Shown here in pieces: positions 1 through 9,949 of a DNA stretch of 64,000 nucleotides (the first letter of the stretch is position 1; each line of letters begins with the position of its first letter). Location: assembly GCA_964017185.1 (NCBI GenBank), contig OZ024870.1:58158312-58222311 (forward strand), given 5' to 3'. The notes below the pieces were generated by a model, which had not been told where the DNA came from, made no database searches, and saw nothing but the letters and a program-made list of their open reading frames with translations. This DNA is from Rugalucina vietnamica. Lineage: Eukaryota; Mollusca; Bivalvia; Lucinida; Lucinidae. Made by a program: the position numbers and the translations under genes.

Positions 1-744
1 TACAGTTTGGATTTGAATATGCTCGTCGTCCGATTTACATGAGTAAACACTATTTTACTTGCTGAACATAACGACATAAAGCGCTAGGGAAACTCCAAGA
101 AGTGTTAATTATATCTAAAATGTTTGGACTGGTTAGATTTTATGACTTAACGTCCATATCAGCAATTTTTCAGTCATATTGGGAAGGAGCCAACGCTTTC
201 TGTATGTAAACCAGGAGTCAAGGGAGCTTAAAATTTTGCCCAATGGCTCTTCATGACAAGCCTTGATAACGTACGATCTCGCCGGCGACCTCTCTGTACG
301 TAAATAAATCATTCTTCTTCTTCTTCTTCTTTCTTTCTTTCCTTTCTTCTCACTTCTTTCAAAGAGTGACTCTACCACAATGCCACGCAACAAGCATTTA
401 CCTCGGTGGCTGCAAATGAAACCAGCGATCTCTCAAAGCTAACTTAACTGAACGAATAAGGATGGCAAACCGATGCGACTTTGCCCATTGGGGCCGCTGG
501 AAATAGATGGGCTGCCAGACAGAGCTTATAATTGAGTGATCGACCACACGATAACTGGTTAACCATTTAGGTCTGAAACTGCCTAGGAAAAGTTATAAGC
601 TTTAGTTGTGTGGTTATTTTGTCTTCAGCACGTACTTTTCAGCATGTCACGACATCTCAATGTTGGGTAGAAGTCCCATTGAAAGGAGGCATCATCCCAA
701 TATGACCATAGATTAGATGTTGACTTGAACGTAAAGCAACACAT
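1..744. other. No gene seen; short TTC microsatellite
   Basis: I see no supportable gene here. A pyrimidine-rich microsatellite of TTC/TTTC units lies at about 311-352. The open frames over it are Lys/Arg-rich or Ser/Phe-rich translations of that tract and are not credible genes. Confidence 0.6.
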
Positions 745-1018
745 TCAAACAATAAACCTATATGATCGAATCCCGGGATCGAACAACATATTCACACTCG
801 TCTCACAAATGCTCGCCGCGGGGCTCGAATCAACACTGAGCGGTACCATGATGCAACTCGGCAAGGGGCAGTAAAATTCGGTTGCAGTTACGCTACATGG
901 CGATGGGTATATCCTCCGGGGAGTTAATATGCCTTGCTCAATGACAACACGGTGCTGCCAGTGCCACGGTGATCGATCCCATGACCTCTCGATTCGGATT
1001 CCCATGCTTTACCACTAC
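745..1018 (-). repeat. tRNA-derived SINE-like element (SINE type 3)
   Basis: On the minus strand the sequence starts with a tRNA-like head. An A-box-like stretch (TAGTGGTAAAGCATGG) is followed by a B-box-like stretch (GGTCATGGGATCGATC) near 950-1010. A second B-box-like word, GTTCGATCCCGGG, lies near 770-785. This looks like a decayed tRNA-derived SINE, possibly dimeric. It is not a functional tRNA gene because the arms do not pair into a cloverleaf. Confidence 0.5.
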
Positions 1019-1049
1019 GTCATCACGCTCACTATTTATTCTTATATAT

Positions 1050-1375
1050 GTTTGTTGGTCTGTTTGTTTGTTTATTTGATTTGATGTTTAACGTCCCAGT
1101 CAAAAGCTAATGGTCATGTCGGGACGCTGCCTCGATTTTTATGGGACTTTTACCAAAAATTAGGACGTCATGACATCCAATAAGAGCTTCGAATAAAACC
1201 ACCAAACTATACCAACAGGGCTTGTATGTGTAGATAGACTGACATGAACCACTTTTCCTGGGCAGGCTCAGACCTGAGCGGTTAACCAGTAATCAGATGG
1301 TCAGTCAGTAGCGAAGAAGCTTTGCTTGGAGGCACAAGCAGCCCATCTATTTCTTTTAGGTCCCAATGGAAGGAC
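1050..1375 (+). repeat. Dispersed repeat F, copy 1
   Basis: This is the first of several copies of a dispersed repeat that contains 'AACGTCCCAGTCAA', 'TCATGTCGGGACG' and 'TGAGCGGTTAACCAGTAATC'. It recurs at 1870-2170, 56040-56230 (partial) and 56825-57120. Copies share order and orientation over about 300 bp, so it is one element family. It has no coding capacity. The head near some copies is tRNA-SINE-like, so F may be a SINE body. Confidence 0.6.
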
Positions 1376-1409
1376 AGTAAACGAGGTCTCAACACACAGG
1401 AAAATAGCT

Positions 1410-1862
1410 GCAACATATAAGCCAAACGCGCGCCGGGTGTGTTGAGAATAATGTAGAATTCAACATTCGTCAGGAGCACATCGGAGACACGTTAGAAACG
1501 CGTTACATGCGCAGTTTGTACGCTTAGTGTACGCCTCGGTGTACGTTGCTGTAGGTCGGTGCGCACTCCACGCGCGTATGGACTCAAAAGACTTTTTAAG
1601 CATGCTTAAAAATTTTTTCGAATCTCGGCGTGATACGGTCGTGTGTCTAAGCTGGAAACCACTGTCACTCGGTTAGTACCATCTACAACAGGTTAGCCAG
1701 TTAAATATGTTTCGAATAAGTTCCACGCGCGTTACAGACGCATTGAATACGCTTTGAACGCGTTTGGCACATTTTTTAGACACGCCATATTTGTTCAGTA
1801 ACATGCCCCAAGCGTGTATGAGACGCGCGTTTAACGTTTGCTGCGCGCTTATAGAGCCTGCT
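1410..1862. repeat. ACGCGT-word-rich element
   Basis: The stretch is dense in degenerate copies of a short palindromic word (ACGCGT, CACGCGCG, TACGC, GCGTTT) on both strands, with a similar tail at about 2225-2290. CpG content is far above the flanks. Two copies of repeat F border it on each side. There is no open frame of note. It resembles in style the TCGCG-rich element at 17303-18033, but uses a different word. Confidence 0.5.
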
Positions 1863-1869
1863 TAGTATT

Positions 1870-2170
1870 TGTTTGTTTGAATTGATGCTAAACGTCCCAG
1901 TCAACAGCTAAAGTCATGTCGGGACGTTGCCTCCATTTTATGGGACTTTTAACCAAAATGAGGATGTCATGACATTCAACAAGTGCTTAAAATATAACCA
2001 TCCAGCAAAGCTACACATGCTTATATGTGTGGACGGTTTGACTTGTAACCTTTTTTCCTGGGCAAGCTCAGATCTGAGCGGTTAACCAGTAATCCGATGG
2101 TCAGTCAGCAGCGAACAAGCTTTGCCTGGAGGCACAAGCACCCCACCTATTTCTTTAGGTCCCAATGGGC
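1870..2170 (+). repeat. Dispersed repeat F, copy 2
   Basis: This is a second full copy of repeat F, in the same orientation as the one at 1050-1375. It shares the GTCCCAGTCAACAGCTAA start and the TGAGCGGTTAACCAGTAATC segment. The pair brackets the ACGCGT-rich stretch. Confidence 0.6.
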
Positions 2171-2539
2171 GGGGTCTTCCTGAATAGTGTGTCTGCGACG
2201 TAACACAAAACGTACTTTATGTTTTAGTGAGTTGAGAGGTTTCATACGCCCGGGGCGCGTTTGGGTTATACGCTCATGTTCTATCTGCAGGAAACCATGG
2301 ATTTATAAATTATAACGTTGAATCTCCCGAGACCGCCCGGTGCTTGCAAAATGATCATGCATTTTGTATCAGACCGAGAAGAAAAACTTATCTTGTGGCT
2401 CTAGTTCAACAAAAATAATGGAAAATATATAAAACTGTTTATACCACCCAGTAAATTTATATTACTGACCGCTCCGATGCGGTACTTCTGTTGTAGTCCT
2501 ACTTGTTTTATGTTTTGCTCCTTTTATGTACGTTTTCAA

Positions 2540-3540
2540 AGCGTTGTTGAATCGCAGATTTAACACGTGTGAAATCGGCGGCACTTAATCATAAAATCTG
2601 TGAATATCTGGGATTATTTTCATATGTGAAAAATGTGTACCAAATTTTCACATGCGGGACGAGTCAGTGTTTTGACGTGTGAAAAATTGGTTTTGATTCA
2701 TCACATCTTTGAAGAACTGGTATCAATTTTACTCAGATGTGAAAGCTTGGTACTAAATTTTAAATAAAATGCTATATATTGGAGAATCAGTGGAATCAAA
2801 TGCAAAACCACTTCAGATGAGTGGTTTTCGTGAGTGTGAAGAAAACGTACGAATAGTACATGAAATTTGATTACATGCGCCTATCTCACATGCGTGTGAA
2901 ATGGAATGAAATTCGTTACATACCAATCCGTTACCAATTCTTCGCCGGCCGGGAGGATTTGGTACCAATAATTCACATATGAACTTTGCGAAATGTGAAA
3001 ATTGTGGTCCAAGAACGTGTTTTCGTGTGATAGAAGATTTAGTACCGATGTGTGTCAATATTACACATCTGAAAAAAATCATACCAGTTCTTCACAGACG
3101 TTATATAAATTCGTACCGTCAGAACAGAAAAAGTACAAATAGGCAATAATCAGGAAATGGCGCAATCAGAAAGAAATTCCCACTCCATAAACCGCGGGTG
3201 GGAAAAACTAAAACGACACTTAGGTACTTATACCATGAAAACATGCTGTAAGGCGAGTGAGCAGCTATTCCCCAATAGGCGACCACTCAGTTACCCGAAC
3301 TGACCTAAAAATATGAAAACGCACATAAGGCTCAAACAGCACAAAAATCGACTCCAAAACACAAAACAATTAGAACCACAACAGAGGTATCGCTTTGGAA
3401 CGATCTTGAAGACATTTGAAATTTTAGTATTAATTTCACCGCCTCCACCCCGCCATCGAAATTTAACATACACAAATGTCACACTTCCAAAATGTGCCTT
3501 GTTGGTACCTATTTTCACACAATGTGAAATTTAAAAAATG
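2540..3540. repeat. TTCACATGTGAA / GGTACC-word-rich element, split by repeat G
   Basis: Degenerate copies of two short palindromic words alternate: TTCACATGTGAA-like and TTGGTACCAA-like. Words are visible for example near 2625-2665, 2735, 2885-2900, 2960-3010 and 3480-3530. A minus-strand copy of repeat G (about 3120-3420) interrupts it. No coding function is apparent, and the open frames through it are translations of the repeat. Confidence 0.5.
3120..3420 (-). repeat. Dispersed repeat G, copy 1
   Basis: On the minus strand this matches the family seen at 4005-4310 (+), 12390-12640 (-), 32650-32830 (-), 38115-38280 (+) and 39425-39730 (+). Family landmarks are GTTACTGATCGTTCCAAG at the 5' end, GGCGCCTTATGTA in the middle and TTTTTCTGATTGCGCC near the 3' end. 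It has no coding capacity. Confidence 0.65.
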
Positions 3541-3861
3541 CGGTTCAACAAGGCTATCATCCATGTCGAGAGCATCAACACGTTATTGGAATGGTGCTGG
3601 TACCGGCGAACCGATTTGAATTTATGCTTCCTGCGTCTGGATGCCTCAAATTTTTTTTATATCCCGGAACATCTCTGACATATTGAAACGAGAGAAGGAA
3701 ATATATAAGAATGATTGCTGGAAAACAAGAAGGTCATGAACCAGCATTTTTAACGGAGTGGAGACTTGTTTACCGATGGCAAAGCTTCATACGATGAGAT
3801 GATTCATGTATCTTGGCGAGTTCTAGCACACTGGAGTTTTCAAAAATAAGCAACTCGATGA

Positions 3862-4008
3862 TCGTGGTCGCGTGGCGGGGTAATACAGTAATCTAAGGCA
3901 CAGCGGATAAGCTAAATGCACTGTAAAAAGGGAGTCATGAGTTCGATCCCATGCTTCTCCACTCCTCCGGGTAAGACTTTAAGCCGAGGTCCCACGACAA
4001 TCTTCCTT
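3862..4008 (+). repeat. tRNA-derived SINE-like element (SINE type 2), copy 1
   Basis: The segment holds a B-box word (GAGTTCGATCCC) and the family tail GACTTTAAGCCGAGGTCCC. The same tail, with B-box, recurs at 57497-57650 (+) and in decayed form at about 19130-19292 (-). Repeat G follows directly, so the two may form one composite unit. Confidence 0.5.
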
Positions 4009-4310
4009 TGTGTTACTGATCGTTCCAAGTCGATACTTCTGTGGTGGTTCTTTTTGTTTTATGTCTTGGTGTTTAAAATATTTTTGTGCTGTTGGCGCCT
4101 TATGTATGTTTGCATATTTTTAGTTAAGTTAAAGGTAACTGAGTGGCCACCTATTGGGAAAATAGCTGCTCATTCCGCTAACGAAATGTTTTCATGGTAT
4201 AAGTACCTGATTGTTAGTTTGGTTTTTTCCCACCTTGGTTTTTGGAGTGGGAGTCTTTTTCTGATTGCGCCTTTTCCTGATCTTTGCATACTTGTCTTTT
4301 TTCCATGATA
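4005..4310 (+). repeat. Dispersed repeat G, copy 2
   Basis: This is a near full-length plus-strand copy of repeat G. A 130-codon open frame (3916-4308) covers it, but that frame is only the translation of the repeat and has no counterpart in the other copies. Repeat G has no recognisable protein. Confidence 0.65.
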
Positions 4311-4644
4311 AACTGATGACAAGGACGTATTGTGACGAGGCTACAGACTTTGTGACCTTTTGTTAAGTCCAAGGGACCTAGTCTTCAGACCTGACTGTCA
4401 GATAAAATCTGAACACACGGAATCGTTTAAACACCACCAAGATGATATTCAAGATGTTTGTCCGTCGCCAGGTTGAACTAGGCCATGATAGTTGCAGACT
4501 AAGTTGCGGGCAGATAAGCCGCAATCGTTTCACTTCGTCACCTAGTTATACTTCCGCGTGGTGTGGAGAGTTATCAAGGAACACTGACGGGAACATCCTG
4601 ACTACAAATTACGTATACATGTTACTAAGGGGCGAAAATTTTTG

Positions 4645-4985
4645 AAAATATATGTCCATTGAGACATAATATGTCAAACGAAATATATATTTTAACCGAA
4701 TGTAGAGCTGTAGATATTATATTTAAATTCAAATATTTTGTGTTTATATCTAGATTTAGATATGATATCTAGTTTTAGATACTATATTAAAAAGGAGATA
4801 TTTTGACAGTATATGTCAATTTAGATATAATATGTAAAACGAAATATAGATAAACCGGATGTAGAGTTATTTATCTAGAAGGAGATACTATATGTAAATT
4901 CAAATATTTTGTGTTTATATCTAGATTTAGATATGATATCTAGATTTAGATACTATATTAAAAAAGAGATATTATATTTCGATTT
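4645..4985. repeat. AT-rich tandem dimer, about 163-bp period
   Basis: Two diverged tandem copies start near 4649 and 4812. Each contains the block TTTATATCTAGATTTAGATA followed by TGATATCTAG. The composition is very AT-rich and there is no gene. It lies about 300 bp upstream of the zinc-finger exon. Confidence 0.6.
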
Positions 4986-5300
4986 AACGGTTGTGCTCTA
5001 CTGTTTCAGTGATATTAATTATTAGGTGCAGTATATTATAATGATAAGGAAGTTTATATGATGACCAAATATTCTCACTAAAATGAGATATCTGATGGAT
5101 AGTTGATTCATAACTAACATACCATACCATGTGGCAGATCGCCTCTTGTGACTGGCTACCTCTAGCTTCTCTGCTCGCCTGAAATATATGCAAAAATTTG
5201 TCAGAACAGAAAATTAGAAGTTGAATGGTGTAAATTCTAACATTGAGATGACTAATGTAGCATCTTAGCTATAAACAATGTTATATTTGTGTACTTTCAG

Positions 5301-5625
5301 GGATACCATTTCCTCTGCCATTTGTGTGGCAAGTACTACCAGCACCGATGGCTGGTGCAGCGGCACCTACAGGATATACACACCGGGATACAGTGGAAGT
5401 GCCACAACAGCGGGGAGCTGTATGCTCGACGCACCATACCCCATAAATGCGGGTTCAGACCTAATGAATTCAGCCCCATTCATACTGAGACGGGACGCAG
5501 AGGGGAGGAAGCCAGGCAATATATTGAGCAGTTTATAAGAGAGAGAAGAGACACCCATTGGAGCTATGTCCCCAAACCCAATGGAGACAGGGTTAACTCT
5601 ATTGAAATTGGAGAAAAAACCGAAG
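5301..5625 (+). CDS. C2H2 zinc-finger exon, N-terminal part of the zinc finger/BTB gene
   Basis: A good 3' splice site (GTGTACTTTCAG, AG at 5299-5300) opens an exon that reads in phase 0. The first residues carry a C2H2 finger: C at residues 6 and 9, H at 22 and 27 (C-x2-C-x12-H-x4-H). A WKC...IPHKC segment follows and may be a second metal site. An upstream exon with the start codon is implied, but I could not find it. In this frame a donor GAAG|GTGAAA at 5625/5626 could splice to an acceptor TATGTCAG|AG at 5782/5783. That join would lead in frame into the BTB frame below. Without splicing this frame stops at 5795. I infer a nucleic-acid or protein-binding role from the finger only. Confidence 0.5.
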
Positions 5626-5775
5626 GTGAAATCGATTGTGAAAAAAGTAGAAAAAGTAAAGGTGCCACCAATAAACAAGAAGATTCACGACTCCAAAAAG
5701 CGGACACTGCCAAAACCAGCAACGGTCACACGACCACGTTCACCATCACCTTTAGGCTAAGATCTCCAAATATCT

Positions 5776-7047
5776 ATGTCAGAGGTGGAGTTTGAATCCC
5801 CAGTGAAAATTGAGGCGGGTGACCCCGAGTATGTACCTTCTATTGAGTCGCTGGCGGAGAAAGCTCGCAAGGCAGCATCAACTCATGAAACGTCACCGGT
5901 GGTGCACGTCACCCCACTATTGAAGGTTTCTTTACCAATTGAAGATGAGGCAGCCATGGCTGCGGATGTACTTCAGAACATCGTGGAGTCCATGTCAAAT
6001 GTGTACCACTCGGAACCAGAGGGACAACAAGTAACTGGGTACACGTCAGTACCAACACATGAAAATAAAGAAGACACTGACAATCGAATTGTGATTTATA
6101 AAACAGTAGTAAAGGAGAACACTGAAAATGAAACGGAAGAAAAGAAAGTGAATGCAAAAGTTGGAACTAGAAGTGAAAAGGTGGAAAATGATCATACACA
6201 AAAAAAGAACACTGAAAATGAAACCAAGGAAAAGGAAAGAACAATAGAAAAAGAGAACACTGAAATTGAAAGTAAAGAAGTTGTAGAGAGTTGTCAGCCT
6301 GGGAAAATTGAAAGGCAAAAAGAGGAAAGTGAAGAGGAAAAGATGGAAAGAGAAAGATTGAGAAAGGAAAAGAAGGAGAGAAGAGCTGAAAGGAAAAGAC
6401 AGAGAGAGGCAAAGCAGAAGGAAGAGGGATCCAATAGACAGATTGAAGGTGAAATAAATGTACAGGAAGAGATAATGGAAGAGGGAGAAGAGGTCACATC
6501 AGAAGAATTATTGAGAAAGCAGTTAAGAATTCTAAATAAGGAGGAAAGAAAGAGGAAAAGGGAAGCAAAGACATTAAAGGATGAACAGATAGCTAAAAGA
6601 ATGAGAGAAGAGATGATGATGGAAGAGGAGTTAAACAGTATTGAGAAAGGAGAGGAGACTGAGCCAACAGCAACACGTAAAGATAAAGAATTGGAAGAAA
6701 TAGAAAATGAAGTGCAGTTTACATTGGCGGATAGGATTACTTTGGATGTTGGTGGTAGACATTTTGCCACCACACGAGGGACTCTTATGAACGATGGAAA
6801 TTCAAAGTTGTATACAATAGCCAAAGAGGGGAAAAAGCATGATTTCATAGATAGAGACGGTGCCCACTTCAGATACATACTAAACTTTCTGAGGGAAAAT
6901 TGCAACCTGTCGATGAATGTTCTCCCCCGAGAGAACCGGTACTTGTTGGAATTGAACTATGAGTGCATTTATTACAAACTTGAAGGGCTGAGGAGATTGG
7001 TAGAAGCTAGGCTTGACACTTATGCAGCACCGGGGCTTGCGTTCTAG
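5776..7047 (+). CDS. Coiled-coil protein with C-terminal KCTD/T1-type BTB domain
   Basis: A 423-codon frame ends at TAG 7045-7047. Residues about 60-310 are Glu/Lys/Arg-rich and would form a long charged coiled coil (runs such as ERERLRKEKKERRAERKRQ). Residues about 318-415 fit the T1/BTB fold of KCTD and Kv-channel tetramerisation domains: 'ITLDVGGRHFATTRGTL', then a 'FIDRDGAHFRYILNFLR' motif. T1 domains assemble as oligomers, and KCTD proteins often act as Cullin-3 adaptors; a function here is inference. The ATG at 5776 may be a true start, or the frame may continue the finger exon at 5301 through a 157-bp intron (5626-5782). An in-frame TAA at 5758-5760 blocks read-through from upstream in this frame. 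Confidence 0.65.
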   Translation: MSEVEFESPVKIEAGDPEYVPSIESLAEKARKAASTHETSPVVHVTPLLKVSLPIEDEAAMAADVLQNIVESMSNVYHSEPEGQQVTGYTSVPTHENKEDTDNRIVIYKTVVKENTENETEEKKVNAKVGTRSEKVENDHTQKKNTENETKEKERTIEKENTEIESKEVVESCQPGKIERQKEESEEEKMERERLRKEKKERRAERKRQREAKQKEEGSNRQIEGEINVQEEIMEEGEEVTSEELLRKQLRILNKEERKRKREAKTLKDEQIAKRMREEMMMEEELNSIEKGEETEPTATRKDKELEEIENEVQFTLADRITLDVGGRHFATTRGTLMNDGNSKLYTIAKEGKKHDFIDRDGAHFRYILNFLRENCNLSMNVLPRENRYLLELNYECIYYKLEGLRRLVEARLDTYAAPGLAF

Positions 7048-7235
7048 AAGAAAATGCTTAGCAAGATATTACCAATTTTTTTAACCTACCTAGAAATTCT
7101 ATTGTTATGCAAAAATTCTATTGAGATGTAGTATCTCCAACTATTGATATAATAACGAGGGAGTCATCAGCCTGAAAATACAGAAGAAGACATTGCGTGG
7201 GAAATTTATCGCGTAAAATTAAAAAATCATTAAAG

Positions 7236-7280
7236 CTAAAATTTCGCGGAATAATGTTCATATTTTCCGCGAAATTTTAG
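7236..7280. repeat. 45-bp inverted repeat after the BTB gene
   Basis: The arms GCTAAAATTTCGCGGAA and TTCCGCGAAATTTTAGC flank a loop of about 11 bases. It lies about 190 bp past the BTB stop codon and just after an ATTAAA word near 7217. It could be a small dispersed hairpin element; a role in transcript 3' end formation is only speculative. Confidence 0.6.
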
Positions 7281-7320
7281 CTTTTATGAATTATGGATTT
7301 TTTGAAAACTATTGCAGCCT

Positions 7321-8365
7321 GAGACGTGAAAAGTGGTAGATGCAAAACAACTTATGGAGTCAAGTCTAAACCTTGACCGGTCTGTCATCCATACACACTT
7401 TTCAAAGATCTTCTTCTATGAAACCGCATGGCCAATCAAACTGAAATTTTATGTGGAGCATCCATGGATAGGGGTAACGAAAGTTTAATCGTGAAATCCA
7501 GGTCACATGACCAAGATAGCCGCCACGCCCATATATGGTAAAAACCACTCAAAAATCTTCTCCAGAACCGGCAGGCCGATTTTCATGAAACTTGGTATGT
7601 GGCCATTGGGACTGTAGTCCATCATATTTTGATAAAATGATGACCCTAGGATGACCTTGACTTTTTACGGCAAGGTCAATTTTGGAACCATAGGCTTTAC
7701 ATGGGAAAAAGTGAAAACTATGGATTCTTTGAAAACTATTGCAACCTGAGACCTGAAAAGTGGTAGATGCAAAACAACTTATGGAGTCAATGAAGGTATG
7801 TGATTAATTTAGGTCAAGTCATCTCTTGACCTTTGCTTGTTCGTCATCCATGCACACTTTTCAAAGATCTTCTTCTCTGAAGCCGCTTGGCCAATCAAAG
7901 TGAAACTTTATGTGCAGAAGCCATGGGTAGGGGAAACAAAGTTTGATTGCAAAACCCAGGTCACATGACCAAGATGGCCGCCACGCCCATGTATGGTAAA
8001 AGAAACACTAAAAAAATCTTCTCCTAAAACCGGCAAGCCGATTTTCACGAAACTTGGTATGTAGCATTTGGGACTCCAGCCCATCATAGTTTGTTCAAAT
8101 TATGACCCTAGGATGACCTTGACCTATTCTACGACAAGGTCAATTTCAGAAACATAGGCTTTTACATGGAAAAAGTGAAAACAATGGATATTTTGAAAAC
8201 TGTCGTAGCCTAAGACCTGAAAAGTGGTAGATGCAAACAAATAATAGAGTAGATGAAGGTATGTGGTTAATTTAGGTCAAGGTCAATTTTGGAAACATAG
8301 GCAAACATGGAAACATGGGAAAAGGTGACAACTATGTCTCAGGTAAGCGTTTACAGGACCAATGA
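7321..8365 (+). repeat. Noncoding bivalve-type repeat E, copy 1
   Basis: The repeat is made of tandem sub-blocks carrying 'CAAAGATCTTCTTCT', 'CCAATCAAA', 'GGTCACATGACCAAGATGG' and 'GAAACTTGGTATGT'. It ends with 'GGTAAGCGTTTACAGGACCA'. At least two sub-blocks (near 7380 and 7850) are present. The same family recurs at 8455-9200, 10196-10345, 33257-33815, 53411-53560, 59105-59405 and 62528-63895. It has no coding capacity. Confidence 0.65.
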
Positions 8366-8454
8366 TCCTATGGTAACATTGCAGCCATAGACCTGAAACA
8401 TGACCCAGATGGCCATTATACCCATTTATGGTAAAAAAAAAAAATAGAAATAAA

Positions 8455-9200
8455 ATTAAATCACTTTGTCCAGTACTTGTTGACTCTCAGGTGAGCGATC
8501 GTTGCCCTTGGGCTACTTGTTTCCCATTCAAAGCATAGGCGGCCTAAGTTGACATTGCTGTAAAAACAATCAATGTCATCCATAGGTCATGATTAACACA
8601 AACTTTGTATAGCTCCATTGTCTGATACTTCATGCCAAGTTTCAAAATCATAGGCCTTCTGGTTCTGGAGAAGATGATTTTTAAAGGTTTTTGCTTTTTA
8701 TAGCCGTGGGGGCCATCTTGGTCATGTGACCTTGACCATTTATATAAACTTTCATTCACTCTTCATAAGAATGCTCCACATAAAGTTTGGCGGTTTCAGA
8801 AAAGAAGATGTTTGAATATTATGGTCATTCACATGTATATAGCCCCGGGGCAGGGGCAGACAACCCTCTGGGCCCAAAATATTTTCATAAACATGAATAT
8901 TCTGTCCATTTGCTCATTCCTAGCAAGTTTATTTGTCATTAATTGACATTTTCCTATTTTTCTCCATTCAAAAGCATGGGCGGCCTAAGTTGACCTTGCC
9001 GTAAAAAGGTCATGGTCATCCCAGATTCATGATTTATACAAACTTTGTAGAACTCTTTTCCTTGATGCTTCATGCCAAGTTTCAAAATGATTGGCCTTCC
9101 CCTTCTGGAGAAGAAAATTTTTAAATGTTTTTGCTATTTATAGCAATGGCGGCCATCTTGGTCATATGACCTAGACCATTTAAAATGGTTAGAAGAACAA
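8455..9200 (-). repeat. Noncoding bivalve-type repeat E, copy 2 (inverted)
   Basis: This copy faces the previous one tail to tail. Its minus strand has the landmarks GGTCACATGACCAAGATGG and AAACTTGGCATGAAG. Two tandem sub-blocks are visible, with 'TATAGCAATGGCGGCCATC' near 9135 and its partner near 8700. Confidence 0.65.
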
Positions 9201-9856
9201 TTTTACACTTGCGGTGTCTTCGCTGCCTTGCTAATATATACTCAAAGGAATAGTTTAGTCAGTAACTTTGACAAGCCCGATAACTATCATATCCTGACCA
9301 GTGCTTGCCTTAGTTGTTCCCTTTTATTTGATTTGCAAAATCAGTTTCTTTCTTTTTTTGAATCGAAACCCAACCAGCTGTCTGATTCGACAGAGTTGTT
9401 GGCCTTTTTCGTAAAACATCTTTTTTATGATTATCCGATAAATGATAAAATCGGTGCTTTTAGACCAGGAGCTTTTTTCTGTACTAGCCTTAGTTTTTGA
9501 GCTGGCACAAATTACCTCCCAGCAAGGGTTTGACGCTGGATATGCATAATTATAGCACAGATGATAGCCAGGGAAATGGCCTTTCGGATATGGATCTTCA
9601 AACGTATGAGTTTGGTGTCATTTGAAGGTTATCTACTCTAAACATGGTACACCAAAGCAAATAATTCAATTTATATTTAGCCAGAAGCTTCAAATAATAA
9701 TTATATTTGACTTTGTATTGTGTCTTCGACTTTTTCTGCGATTAGGTTTCGACTTTGATTTAACACACTTGAGAAAAATAAATTATTTGGTTTTGTTTGA
9801 TTCAAACTGTTTCCTTTCTGTTTGTGTTTTGACATTTACATTGTTAGAGTAAAGGG
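9201..9856. promoter_or_regulatory. Upstream region of the HtrL-like gene
   Basis: No repeat family member or convincing gene is seen in the 650 bp before the exon-1 ATG. AT-rich blocks occur near 9655-9700 and 9775-9790. This is where promoter and 5' untranslated sequence should be, but I cannot place a TATA box or transcription start with confidence. A 90-codon open frame at 9228-9500 has no recognisable domain. Confidence 0.3.
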
Positions 9857-9949
9857 ATGCGTACAAAACAGATTTTACTTTTGTGGGTACTCATTCTGGC
9901 GCTACTTTCCACTGGTATATATTATATTACATTGGATACGTTTTCTAAA
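9857..9949 (+). CDS. HtrL-like gene, exon 1 (signal anchor)
   Basis: ATG at 9857 opens 31 codons that encode MRTKQ plus one transmembrane span. The exon ends at TCTAAA|GTAAGTG, a near-consensus donor (GT at 9950-9951), in phase 0. The exon is too short for most gene finders, but it supplies the start and membrane anchor that exon 2 lacks. Confidence 0.75.

Noticed and set aside
3916-4308. 130-codon open frame, partly hydrophobic
   Set aside because: It overlaps a SINE and repeat G. Other copies of G do not keep the frame, so it is a translation of noncoding repeat.
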